Source: Burkholderia sp. lig30 (lineage in GTDB: Bacteria; Pseudomonadota; Gammaproteobacteria; Burkholderiales; Burkholderiaceae). From it: a DNA stretch of 64,000 bases. Below, piece by piece: positions 8,535 through 17,392 of the stretch. Each line of letters begins with the position of its first letter. Within the stretch, counting starts at the first letter, position 1. The stretch spans positions 1 through 64,000 of the forward strand of contig NZ_JGVW01000081.1 in assembly GCF_000687455.2 (NCBI RefSeq), read 5' to 3'. The position numbers were made by a program, and so were the translations under genes. A model generated the notes under the pieces. It ran no database searches and had not been told where the DNA came from. It worked only from the letters and a program-made list of their open reading frames with translations.

Positions 8535-10088
8535 TCAGACCTGTTCGGAATCCGCGGCGACGATGCAATTCCTGCCGGCCCGCTTCGCCGCATACAGCGC
8601 GGCGTCCGCCGACCGGATGAATTCGTCGAGGGTGCGCGGGTCTGCGCGCCGGCTCGACGCGAACCCGACACTGATGCTGAAAGGCGGCAGGCCGCAAAAC
8701 GCATCGTCCTGGCGATCGTCCTCGACGCCCCGCCGGATCGCTTCGGCGACCTTCAACGCACCCGCTTCGCCGGTATCGGGCAGCACCACCACGAATTCCT
8801 CGCCGCCGTATCGTGCCGCCATGTCGCCGGCACGGCGCGTATGCCTGACGATGCACGCCGCCAGCCGTTTCAGCGCGCGGTCGCCCTGCGCGTGACCGTA
8901 ACGGTCGTTGTATTCCTTGAAGTGGTCCGCATCGATGAAGAGGATCGACAACGTGCCCTTGGTATGTTGCAGCCGCCGCCATTCGCGGTTGAGCGCCTCG
9001 TCCAGCGCGCGGCGATTGTTCAGGCCCGTCAGCGGATCGGTTTGCGACAGTTCGAGCAGGTGGTCCTGCGCCATGACCCGGTCCCGCAGCGCATAGGCCA
9101 GCAGCCAGACGACCCCGGAGAACGCGATGCTGACCAGCATCGCGCACACGCCCACGACGAACGCCAGCGAGCGCCATGAGGCCAGCACGTCGCGCTTCGC
9201 GGGCGCGACGACGGCGATCAGCGGCGTGCCCGGAATGCGCTCGAACGTATAGAGGCGCAGCACGCCGTCGATCGGCGAATACGTCTCGTAGAAGCCGGAA
9301 TCGTGGTTCGCCATGCGCGGAAAGGTCGGCGAATGTCCGAACGAGCGCGATTCGTCCCCCGGAAGCCTCGGATTGCGCGCGACGAGCGTTCCGTCGACGC
9401 GGACGATCGCCGTCACGCCGTGCGGCCCCACGTCCAGCTTCGACAGCATCTGCCGGAAATACACGATATCGATCGCGACCAGCGCCACGCCCTCGAACGA
9501 GCCGTCCTGCCGGCTGATCCGCCGGCTCAGGGCGATCGACTCCGCGCCGTTTCGCACACGCGAACGATACGGCCGGGACACGTACAGTCCGACGTCGGCG
9601 GCCTGGCGATGCACGAAAAAGTAATCCCTGTCGCTGAAGTCCGTCGCGGACGACACGCCATGGCCGCCGGCGACGATATGCGCGTGCGCGTCCATCACGC
9701 CCATGCCGGTGACGTACTGGGTCGCCTCCATCTGCTCGAACGCCAACGCGTGCCGGATGGCCGGATCGAGATGTCCGACGCCGCGCGCCCTGATGCTGCC
9801 AATCAACGTCATCAGCGAATGATCAGACGATTCGATCGTCCGCGCGATGTTGTTGACGAGAATCGCGGTGATGTTCCGCGAGGTGTCGTGCGCATGCTCG
9901 ATCGCCTCATCGCGCGCGGCGAGCAGCGTCGCCAGACTGATCGACAGCACGCCAAGCGCCATCAACGTTCCGAGCGTGCCGACGATTCGGGGATGGCGTC
10001 CCGCAAGAACGGCGAGACGGCTGATGGAGATACGCACAGTCGCTATGTCGGTTCCGTCGGCAGACTCGTCTGGGGCAGCGCCACGCAT
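8535..10088 (-). CDS. Membrane-anchored diguanylate cyclase with periplasmic sensor domain
   Basis: A 517-residue protein. One N-terminal transmembrane helix (about 34-57) is followed by a periplasmic sensor region of the PDC/Cache type to about 300, then a second helix (about 307-335) and a C-terminal GGDEF domain. The active site is GGEEF at 428-432, and the product-inhibition site RAGD (419-422, RxxD) is intact. The protein should therefore make cyclic di-GMP and be feedback-inhibited. No EAL domain is present. The sensor ligand is unknown. It converges on badR and appears to be a single-gene unit. The start is uncertain because no strong ribosome site is visible. Confidence 0.88.
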   Translation of the reverse strand: MRGAAPDESADGTDIATVRISISRLAVLAGRHPRIVGTLGTLMALGVLSISLATLLAARDEAIEHAHDTSRNITAILVNNIARTIESSDHSLMTLIGSIRARGVGHLDPAIRHALAFEQMEATQYVTGMGVMDAHAHIVAGGHGVSSATDFSDRDYFFVHRQAADVGLYVSRPYRSRVRNGAESIALSRRISRQDGSFEGVALVAIDIVYFRQMLSKLDVGPHGVTAIVRVDGTLVARNPRLPGDESRSFGHSPTFPRMANHDSGFYETYSPIDGVLRLYTFERIPGTPLIAVVAPAKRDVLASWRSLAFVVGVCAMLVSIAFSGVVWLLAYALRDRVMAQDHLLELSQTDPLTGLNNRRALDEALNREWRRLQHTKGTLSILFIDADHFKEYNDRYGHAQGDRALKRLAACIVRHTRRAGDMAARYGGEEFVVVLPDTGEAGALKVAEAIRRGVEDDRQDDAFCGLPPFSISVGFASSRRADPRTLDEFIRSADAALYAAKRAGRNCIVAADSEQV

Positions 10089-10336
10089 CGCCGACGGTGA
10101 TCAGCGAAACAGGGCCAGATTGTCACTGCCCATCAGCCGTTAAAGGAGCCGGATCGCTCCCGTGTGCCTCGGGGTTGGCAAGTTGGTCACAGTCGGCGAC
10201 TCTACCACGGCCATCTTTCAAAAACGTCCGATGCGGCGGCCGGGACGCCGCCGGGTGACGCGTCGCCCGAGGCTCACGTCGTCGCGCGCGACACGTGAGC
10301 CCCCTGCATACGCCGTGGATGCGCGCTGGCGCGCAT

Positions 10337-11059
10337 TCAGAACGCGTAGTTGATCGACACATACGTGACGAGCGGATCGAGCCCGATCTTCGCGACGCTC
10401 GTCACACTCGCGCCGTTGGGCATCCTGGTCGTCAGTTTGGCCTTGGTGCCGAACGGCAGGTACGAGATCGACAGCCCCGCCGACCAGTGCTTGTCGAAGT
10501 TGTAGTTCATGCCCGCGTTGAAGACCGGAGACCACGCGCTGTCGATACGGGCGCTCGTCGGCATGCCGGCGGTGGCTCCGTTGGACAGCTGCATGCTCAG
10601 CGCCTGCTGAAAGGCGGGATTCACGTGCCCGCCCGTGAACCAGATGTAGCTCACGCCCAGGCCGAGGTACGGCCGCCATGTCGACTCCGCCCGCCCGAAG
10701 TAATACTTGAAGACCAGCGCCGGGCTCCACTGCCGGACGTCCCCGAGCGGATTGATCGACGCAGACGCGAGCGCGCCTTTGCCGTAGAACCGGAATCGCG
10801 GCGGAATGCCGGCCACCGTCTCCACCGCGAGGTTGTCGGTGAAGAAGTGCGTAACCGTGATACCGAGCGTGTCGGCGTTGTCGACGCGGGTTCCCGTATT
10901 CGGAATGCCATGCCCGCCGACCTCGAGCGGATCGCTCGAATCCTGAGGCGCGATACGCATCCACCCTCCCCCGACGACGGTGGTGCCGGCCGATTGGGCA
11001 TGTGCGGCCGAACCCGAAAGCAATGCGGCGGCGACGGCTACGCAAGCGGCTTCTTTCAT
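10337..11059 (-). CDS. OmpW-family outer membrane protein
   Basis: A 240-residue protein with a cleavable signal peptide (cleavage probably after AAHA, residue 21) and alternating beta-strand sequence. It ends in a C-terminal phenylalanine (VTYVSINYAF), the signal for beta-barrel assembly. Segments such as PRFRFYGKGALASASINPLGDVRQWSP and WRPYLGLGVSYIWF match the eight-stranded OmpW family, small barrels with a hydrophobic channel. The gene is monocistronic, with a gap on each side. Confidence 0.8.
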   Translation of the reverse strand: MKEAACVAVAAALLSGSAAHAQSAGTTVVGGGWMRIAPQDSSDPLEVGGHGIPNTGTRVDNADTLGITVTHFFTDNLAVETVAGIPPRFRFYGKGALASASINPLGDVRQWSPALVFKYYFGRAESTWRPYLGLGVSYIWFTGGHVNPAFQQALSMQLSNGATAGMPTSARIDSAWSPVFNAGMNYNFDKHWSAGLSISYLPFGTKAKLTTRMPNGASVTSVAKIGLDPLVTYVSINYAF

Positions 11060-11195
11060 GACGAATTGTCTCCAGTATTTAGATTAGTTATGCGAATTGA
11101 TAAGGATGGATCGCTTTCCTTGCGACCATGAACATGAGAACCGTTGAATTCGTGTCGCGTGCCGCTCGATGACCGCCGCGGCACGCCCCGGCCAG

Positions 11196-12830
11196 TCAGT
11201 CGACGCTGCGGAGCTCGCGCCGCAGGATCTTGCCGACCGTCGATTTCGGCAGCGCTTCGACGAGGCGGACGATCCGTGGCACCTTGTACCCGGCCATGCC
11301 GGCGCGGCAATGCGCGACGAGCGCTTCCGCGTTCACGTCGGCGCCGGGCGCCGCGACCACGAACAGCTTGACCGCCTCGCCGGTCTTCTCGTCCGGCACG
11401 CCGATGCACGCGCACTCGGCGACGCCGGGGAACGCGGCCGCGACCGCTTCCACTTCGTTCGGGTACACGTTGAAGCCCGAGACGATGATCATCTCCTTCT
11501 TGCGGTCGACGATCTTCAGGAAGCCCCTGTCGTCGAACACGCCGACGTCGCCGGTACGGAGATAGCCGTCGGCAGTGAACACCGTCGCGTTGGCCTCCGG
11601 CTGCCGCCAGTAGCCGCGCATCACCTGCGGCCCCTTCACGCAGATTTCGCCGGGCAGGCCGATACCGACCTCCCGGTCCGCGTCATCGAGCAGCTTGACG
11701 TCCGTGGACGGCAACGGCATGCCGGTCGTGCCGTTGAATTCGCTGACAATCAGCGGGTTGAACGACACCACGGGCGAGGTTTCCGACAGGCCGTATCCCT
11801 CGCGGATGAAACTGCCGGTGGCTTTGCGCCACCGTTCGGAGACGACGTCGATCACCGCCGCGCCGCCGCCGACGCTCAGTTTCAGTCTCGACCAGTCCAC
11901 CTCGGCGAGGCGCGCATGCGCAGTCAGCCCGGCGTACAGCGTATTGACGCCGATGAAGATCGTCGGCCGCGCGGCCTTCAGCACGTCGATGAACGCGTCG
12001 GTGTCGCGCGGATTGGCCACGAGCCAGTTTTCCGCGCCGACGGAAAAATACGCGAGGGCGTTCACGGTCAACGCGAAGATGTGATAAAGCGGGATCGCGG
12101 TCACGATCACTTCTTCGCCCGGCTGCATCGCGGCGGCCATGAAGGACTTGAACTGCTCGACGTTGGCGACGAGATTGCGATGCGACAGCGCGGCCCCCTT
12201 CGACAGCCCCGTCGTCCCGCCGGTGTACTGCAGCAGAAGCAGGTCGTCGCCGCTCACGTCCACGGGGTCGAGCGCGAGCGTCGCGCCTCCGGCGAGCGCG
12301 GCCGGCAGCGCAATCGCATCGGCGAACGCGGGATCGACCGCGGGGCCGGGAATCGCGACCGGCCCGCCGTCGCCGGGGCCGGCCGTGATGACCGTGCGGA
12401 TGCGGGTCTTGCCAATCACCTGCGCGAGCGTGGGCGTGGAGCCGTCGTATACCAGGATGACTTCGACACCGGCGTCATCGAGCTGATGCTCGAGTTCCCG
12501 CGCGGTGTACAGCGGATTGACGTTGACCTGGATCGCGCCGATCTTGCTGATCGCGATGAGCGCGATCGGAAACGACAGCAGGTTGGGCAGCATGACGGCC
12601 ACGCGGTCGCCCTTTTTGACGCCGGCCACTTTCTGCAGATAAGCGGCCAATGCCGTCGACAGGCGATCGACGTCCGCATAGGTCAGGGTCTGGCCGAACG
12701 CGCGGAACGCCGGCCGCGTCGCGAACCGGCGCATGGCATCGTCCAGCAGCGCGGTGACGGAAGGATGGCGATCGGCGTCGATCTCGGCGGGGATCGATCC
12801 ATAAGACGAGAGCCAGTGTCTGTTGCTCAT
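11196..12830 (-). CDS. Long/medium-chain acyl-CoA synthetase (FadD-like)
   Basis: A 544-residue AMP-forming acyl-CoA ligase. Motifs are QYTGGTTGLSKGA (P-loop), GYGLSETSPV, GYLRTGDVGVFDDRGFLKIVDRKKEMIIVSGFNVYP, and the C-terminal lysine motif PKSTVGKILRRELR. The ATG giving MSNRHWLSSYG was chosen because a weak GGAA precedes it. An ATG 12 bases upstream is possible. The much longer open frame upstream runs antisense through the AraC gene and is not coding. It is divergent from an AraC regulator, which may control it. The substrate is not readable beyond a fatty or aryl-alkanoic acid. Confidence 0.85.
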   Translation of the reverse strand: MSNRHWLSSYGSIPAEIDADRHPSVTALLDDAMRRFATRPAFRAFGQTLTYADVDRLSTALAAYLQKVAGVKKGDRVAVMLPNLLSFPIALIAISKIGAIQVNVNPLYTARELEHQLDDAGVEVILVYDGSTPTLAQVIGKTRIRTVITAGPGDGGPVAIPGPAVDPAFADAIALPAALAGGATLALDPVDVSGDDLLLLQYTGGTTGLSKGAALSHRNLVANVEQFKSFMAAAMQPGEEVIVTAIPLYHIFALTVNALAYFSVGAENWLVANPRDTDAFIDVLKAARPTIFIGVNTLYAGLTAHARLAEVDWSRLKLSVGGGAAVIDVVSERWRKATGSFIREGYGLSETSPVVSFNPLIVSEFNGTTGMPLPSTDVKLLDDADREVGIGLPGEICVKGPQVMRGYWRQPEANATVFTADGYLRTGDVGVFDDRGFLKIVDRKKEMIIVSGFNVYPNEVEAVAAAFPGVAECACIGVPDEKTGEAVKLFVVAAPGADVNAEALVAHCRAGMAGYKVPRIVRLVEALPKSTVGKILRRELRSVD

Positions 12831-13241
12831 TCGAAATTCCATAGTCGGTCGACGCAAACGGATCGCGCGCGCCGTTTCCCCAGCGGCGGCAATCCTCCCG
12901 TCCGGCTTCGACCGAATCGCAGCAATCCGTCTCGAACCGACCCATGCGTCTCCCCCAACGGGGTATTTGATTCGGCATCCGCGCGAACGCGGGATGCCCC
13001 TTGTGTCACGCACTATGGCGTGTCGTCCGCAGTTTGCAAATGATCGGCGCGGCCGAAATGATGATCGCGGAGGACATACCGCGTGTCCCGACCCTCGAAC
13101 CACGCGCCGCCCGGCTGCCGGCGCATCGTGCCACGCACGCCTTGGGATGCCTGACGAATGCGAACCCTGTGGCAAGTCGGCCCGTTTGAGCGCAGAATTC
13201 GACGCTCGGAATGGGTATCTCTTCAGACACAGAATCCTGTC
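12831..13241. other. Non-coding gap between divergent acyl-CoA synthetase and AraC genes
   Basis: I see no gene of its own here. It presumably contains the promoters of both divergent genes. The AraC reading frame extends back to 13158, so up to 84 bases at the right edge might be coding if an upstream start is used. Confidence 0.5.
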
Positions 13242-14366
13242 ATGCACCGGACCTCCCTCGCGAACCCGACGGCACCGGCCGTTCAACGTGACCGATCGGC
13301 GGACGCTCCGTCCCCCGTCGCGTTTCAGGAAAAGCGCTTCTCGCCGGCCAAGCTGGCCGCACTGGTCGACGTGGCGTCCGACGCCGGCGTGGACGCGTGC
13401 GCGGTGCTGGCCGGCACGGATCTCGATCGGGGCGCGCTTGCCGACCCGCTCACGCAGACGTCGTCGCTGCAGTTCCTGACCGCCGCGCGCAACGCGGTTC
13501 GCCTGTGCGGCATCCCGGATCTGGGCGTGCGGGTCGGGCAGCGGCTGCGCGTATCGAGCTACGGGCTGTACGGCTACGCGATGCTGTGCTCGGAGTCGAT
13601 GGGGCGCGCATTCGACACGGCGGTCAAATACCACCCGCTCGTCAACGGCGTGCTCGGCATCCGCTGGGTCGAACAGGAAAACGAAGCGATGTGGGTGCTT
13701 CCCGCACCGGACGCCCTCCTGCTGCCCGACGTGGACGACGCGCTGTATCGCTTCCTGATCGACCAGCAGTTCGTCGTGCACGCGACCATCATCAAGGACG
13801 TGATGGGAACGTGGTGCGTGCCCGCCCGCGCGTCGTTCACCCAGCCGGAGCCGCCGCACGCCGCCGCGCTGTCCGAGGCGCTGGAATGCCCGCTCGCGTT
13901 CGATCAGCCGCAGAATTTCCTCAGCTATCCGGCCGCGTGGCTGTCGCGCGCGCCGCAACTGGCCAACCCCCTCACCGCCGCGCAGGTCTCGATGCAGTGC
14001 GCGGAACTGCTCGAGCAGTTCCGCTGGCAGGCGGGCATCACGCGCCGCGTGTATCGCGAACTGACCCGCACGCCGGGGCGGTTCCCGGACATCGACGGGA
14101 TCGCAGAGAGCCTGTGCATGACGTCACGCACGCTGCGCCGCAAGCTCGAAGCCGAGGGGACCTCGTACAGCGAACTGCTGACGAGCGTGCGCAAGGCGCT
14201 CGCGATCGACTACCTGAACTCGACCGCGCTCAGCACCGAGGACATCGCGCTCACGCTGGGCTTCAGCGACGTGGTGAGCTTTCGGCATGCGTTCAAGCGC
14301 TGGACCGGCAAGACCCCGAACGAGGTCCGGCGCAATCGCGCCGTTGCGGAGCGGGAACATGGCTGA
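13242..14366 (+). CDS. AraC-family regulator with arabinose-binding-like N-terminal domain
   Basis: A 374-residue regulator. The N-terminal ~190 residues (KLAALVDVASDAGVDACAVLAGTDLD and SSYGLYGYAMLCSESMGRAFDTAVKYHPLVNG) match the domain of OruR/ArgR-type AraC proteins. The C-terminal ~100 residues form the two helix-turn-helix unit (SLCMTSRTLRRKLEAEGTSYSELL and IALTLGFSDVVSFRHAFKRWTGKTPNEVRR). The start is uncertain: M at 13242 is used here, and an ATG at 13158 is in frame. It is divergent from an acyl-CoA synthetase and overlaps the next AraC gene by eight bases, so it may sense a fatty-acid-like signal. Confidence 0.82.
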   Translation: MHRTSLANPTAPAVQRDRSADAPSPVAFQEKRFSPAKLAALVDVASDAGVDACAVLAGTDLDRGALADPLTQTSSLQFLTAARNAVRLCGIPDLGVRVGQRLRVSSYGLYGYAMLCSESMGRAFDTAVKYHPLVNGVLGIRWVEQENEAMWVLPAPDALLLPDVDDALYRFLIDQQFVVHATIIKDVMGTWCVPARASFTQPEPPHAAALSEALECPLAFDQPQNFLSYPAAWLSRAPQLANPLTAAQVSMQCAELLEQFRWQAGITRRVYRELTRTPGRFPDIDGIAESLCMTSRTLRRKLEAEGTSYSELLTSVRKALAIDYLNSTALSTEDIALTLGFSDVVSFRHAFKRWTGKTPNEVRRNRAVAEREHG

Positions 14367-15168
14367 TCACGTCCGGTACCGGCAAGTCGACGAGATTCCC
14401 GGCCTGGTGCTGGGTGCCGCACGCTTCTCGGAATTCAGTTTCGATCGTCATTTCCACCTCGACTACCACATCGGCCTCGTCACCGAAGGCGTTCAGCGTC
14501 AGCGCTTCAACGGCAAGACGGTACGGGTCGGGCCGGGCTGTGTCTCGCTGATGCCGCCCGGCGAGATCCATGATGGCGTTGCCGATGGCGGCGACGAATA
14601 CGCGCTCAGGACGTTCCGGCTTTCGCCGGCGCTTCTGAGCGGCGCGGCGCAGGAGATCGGCGGCGGGCACCGCGAGCTGGAGCTGGCCGGCACGATGCTC
14701 GAAGATCCCGCGCTTGCCGGCCATCTCCTGCGCCTGCACGACGCCATGCAACGCAGCGACGGCGCCGCCTCGCTCGACGTGCAGTCGGAGTGGCTGACGC
14801 TGCTGGCGTTCCTGTTCACACAGTCCCGCGCGCTCGTTCCGGAGGAAATCAAAGGCGCGCTGTCGCCGGTGCAATGGCAGCGCGTCAGGGAATACTGCTT
14901 CGCCCACCTCGGCGACAAGATCACGCTGGACGAACTGGCCGCGTTGTGCGGCCTGGGCCGGTTTCGGTTCCTGAAGCAATTCAAGCAGACCATCGGGATG
15001 ACGCCGCACGCGTGGCTGGTGCGCCTGCGCCTCGAGCGGGCCTGCGAACTCCTGTCGCGAAACGCGCAGACGATCGCCGACGTCGCGCAACGCGTGGGGT
15101 TCTACGACCAAAGCCACTTCAATCGCGCGTTCCGGCAGGCGTTTGGCGTCGCGCCGTCGAATTATTAG
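14359..15168 (+). CDS. AraC-family regulator with cupin N-terminal domain
   Basis: A 269-residue AraC-type regulator. It has an N-terminal cupin (HFHLDYHIGLVTEGVQRQRF and VGPGCVSLMPPGEIHDG) and a C-terminal double helix-turn-helix (ITLDELAALCGLGRFRFLKQFKQTIGMTPHAWL and IADVAQRVGFYDQSHFNRAFRQAFGVAPSNY). The ATG is preceded by GGAGCGGG and overlaps the stop of the upstream AraC gene, so translation of the two is probably coupled. Two different AraC proteins in one operon is unusual. The following gene is a threonine aldolase, a possible target. Confidence 0.85.
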   Translation: MADHVRYRQVDEIPGLVLGAARFSEFSFDRHFHLDYHIGLVTEGVQRQRFNGKTVRVGPGCVSLMPPGEIHDGVADGGDEYALRTFRLSPALLSGAAQEIGGGHRELELAGTMLEDPALAGHLLRLHDAMQRSDGAASLDVQSEWLTLLAFLFTQSRALVPEEIKGALSPVQWQRVREYCFAHLGDKITLDELAALCGLGRFRFLKQFKQTIGMTPHAWLVRLRLERACELLSRNAQTIADVAQRVGFYDQSHFNRAFRQAFGVAPSNY

Positions 15169-15309
15169 ACGAGATTGGACGAGCCGCGTGCGGGCCATGC
15201 CGCCGACGCGGCTGCCCCGATCAATTTTTTACAATCGCGGCGGAAACGGTCGAAATAGGATGTGCCGGTCGGGGGATACGGTGTTCCCCAGCACATTGAG
15301 GATACGACT

Positions 15310-16404
15310 GTGAATCGCGATTCGAAATCCGGCTCCGGAGCGCCGGCTCTGGGCTTTACAAGCGACAACATCTGGGGCGCGTCGCCGGAAGTGCTCGACG
15401 CCATTGCGGCCGGCAATGCCGGTCAGGCCAATCCGTACGGCGGGGACGACCTGACCGCGCGCGTCGCGCGCAAGCTCGGCGACGTGTTCGAGCGCGAAGT
15501 CGACGTGTTCCTCGTGCCGACCGGCACGGCGGCCAACGCGCTGTGCCTGAGCACGATGACCCCGCCGTGGGGCAGCGTGTTCTGCCATCCGGCCAGCCAC
15601 GTCAACAACGACGAGTGCGGCGCGCCCGAGTTCTTCACCAACGGCGCCAAACTGGTCACGATCGACGGGCCGTCCGCGAAGATCGACGTCGATGCGCTTC
15701 GCGCCGCGACACGCGTCAAGGTCGGCGACGTGCATGCGACGCAACCGTCGTGCGTCAGCATCACGCAGGCGACCGAAGTGGGCAGCGTCTACACGCGGGC
15801 GGAAATCGAGGCGATCGGAGAAGTCTGCAAGGCATCGTCGGTGCGGCTTCACATGGACGGCTCGCGCTTCGCCAACGCGCTGGTCTCGCTCGATTGCTCT
15901 CCCGCGGAAATGACCTGGAAGGCGGGCGTCGATGCGCTTTCCTTCGGCGCGACCAAGAACGGCGTGCTCGCGGCGGAGGCGATCGTGCTGTTCGATGCGT
16001 CGCTCGCGGCCGAGATGGGCTATCGCCGCAAGCGCGCCGGCCACCTGTTTTCGAAGATGCGCTTCCTGTCGGCCCAGATCGACGCGTACCTGAACGACGA
16101 CCTGTGGCTGCGCAACGCACGCCAGGCCAACGACATGGCGCAGCGCCTGACGCGCGGGTTCGCGCAGTCGGGTTGCGTCGAGGTACTGGGCGAGACGCAG
16201 GCGAACATCGTGTTTTGCCGACTGCCTGCGCGGGTCATCCGGGGCCTGCTCGACGCGGGGTTCGCGTTCTACCACGACCGCTGGGCGCCGAACGTGGCCC
16301 GCTTCGTCACGTCATTCGCGACGGAGGCCGGGGACGTCGACAACCTGCTCGCGCATGTGCGGCGCATTGCCGACGAGATGACGGGGGAGAAAGGTCAGGT
16401 GTGA
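15310..16404 (+). CDS. ltaE: Low-specificity L-threonine aldolase (PLP-dependent)
   Basis: A 364-residue PLP fold-type I enzyme that retro-aldol cleaves L-threonine and L-allo-threonine to glycine and acetaldehyde. Visible signatures are FTSDNIWGASPEVLDAI at the N-terminus, HMDGSRFANAL (Asp/Arg cofactor contacts), and the PLP lysine in LSFGATKNGVLAAEA. The GTG at 15310 was chosen because GAGG lies eight bases upstream and the conserved fold begins just after. A GTG at 15262 would add 16 residues. It lies about 140 bp after an AraC gene in the same direction. Confidence 0.86.
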   Translation: MNRDSKSGSGAPALGFTSDNIWGASPEVLDAIAAGNAGQANPYGGDDLTARVARKLGDVFEREVDVFLVPTGTAANALCLSTMTPPWGSVFCHPASHVNNDECGAPEFFTNGAKLVTIDGPSAKIDVDALRAATRVKVGDVHATQPSCVSITQATEVGSVYTRAEIEAIGEVCKASSVRLHMDGSRFANALVSLDCSPAEMTWKAGVDALSFGATKNGVLAAEAIVLFDASLAAEMGYRRKRAGHLFSKMRFLSAQIDAYLNDDLWLRNARQANDMAQRLTRGFAQSGCVEVLGETQANIVFCRLPARVIRGLLDAGFAFYHDRWAPNVARFVTSFATEAGDVDNLLAHVRRIADEMTGEKGQV

Positions 16405-16459
16405 GCGCGCGGCGACCTGGACGATCGATGACGAACCGCACACCCGACCCTCGCGACGC

Positions 16460-16789
16460 TTACTGGCTCGCGGCGCCTGCGGCGTTGACCTTCTTCTGCG
16501 CGTCCTGCAGGTTCTGCGGATAGTTCGGATCGTTCGCCGCGGGCTTGTAGCCGGCATCCTCGAGACGCTTCAGTTCAGCGGCATTCTTTGCCCGCGCGGC
16601 CTTGCGCTCGGCCTTGTGCTGCGCGCGGGCTTGCGCGCGCGCCTGTTTCTTCGCCGCCTTGGCGGCCGCCTTGGTCTCCGACGCAGACGGCGCACTTGCT
16701 TCCGTCTGCGCGAAGGCCGGAGAAATCGCGCCAATCAGAAACGCAGCCGAAACCGTAACGAGAGTCAATTTGCTCACGGAAGATCGCAT
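16460..16789 (-). CDS. Small secreted Ala/Lys-rich DUF4148 protein
   Basis: A 109-residue protein with a clear signal peptide (cleavage probably after SPAFA, residue 27). A highly charged Ala/Lys/Arg helix (AAAKAAKKQARAQARAQ) follows, then the DUF4148 tail ELKRLEDAGYKPAANDPNYPQNLQDAQKKV. This family is small, probably periplasmic, common in Burkholderiales, and of unknown function. It converges on the threonine aldolase gene with a 55-bp gap. Confidence 0.78.
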   Translation of the reverse strand: MRSSVSKLTLVTVSAAFLIGAISPAFAQTEASAPSASETKAAAKAAKKQARAQARAQHKAERKAARAKNAAELKRLEDAGYKPAANDPNYPQNLQDAQKKVNAAGAASQ

Positions 16790-17186
16790 TGCTTACCCTT
16801 TTTTGGTTGATTTGCCAACGCACACAGTATCCGGGAAATCCCGACGTCATCCCCGCCGCGCCTTGCGACGACAGGGGGACAGGTCGATCATAAACCGATT
16901 CCGTGGCAGCTTGTAAGCCTGTTTCAGCGCGCCGCACTCACGCCCCTCCGCGACTGCCCCAAAGCCGTCGCCGCGCCACCGCCGCAGGGCAGGTTCCGCA
17001 TATCCGTTAAAATTGCCGGACGCGCGATCTTCTGTCGCCGCCTGATCCATCATCCGCCCCGACGAAACATCAAACCAACGGCCGCGTCGCATCCGGGCAT
17101 CCGCCCGGATGGCACGCGCCGTGCCCGCGCAACATCCGCGCCTTCGCTCGACGCAGCGACGGCGCGCAACAGAATCCAGCTGGAGA
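16790..17186. other. Non-coding gap between divergent DUF4148 and zinc-ribbon genes
   Basis: I see no convincing gene. A TTCCGC...TTAAAAT arrangement near 16997-17013 could be a promoter for the rightward zinc-ribbon/dbpA unit. Longer open frames here look like compositional shadows. Confidence 0.4.
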
Positions 17187-17378
17187 ATGACCGTGTTTAC
17201 TTGCAGAAACCAGAGCTGCGGCACGCAGTGGGAAACGTCCGACGTCGTCATCAAGGACGAGGGACAGGGCCTGCTGTTCCGCTGCCCGCTGTGCGGCGCG
17301 CGCAACTATGTCGAGCGCTTCGACGCCGACGACGGCACGATCGTCTACGAACAGATCGAAGGCCGTCCGTACCTCTAA
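17187..17378 (+). CDS. Small zinc-ribbon protein
   Basis: A 63-residue protein with two cysteine pairs (C-x4-C in TCRNQSCGTQW and C-x2-C in CPLCGARNY), consistent with one structural zinc ribbon. GGAG lies only one base before the ATG but seven bases before an in-frame GTG two codons later, so the true start may be 17193. It ends 14 bp before dbpA and is probably cotranscribed with it. The function is unknown; a nucleic-acid or RNA-related role is suggested only by the neighbour. Confidence 0.7.
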   Translation: MTVFTCRNQSCGTQWETSDVVIKDEGQGLLFRCPLCGARNYVERFDADDGTIVYEQIEGRPYL

Positions 17379-17392
17379 CCCGCCACCACGAC

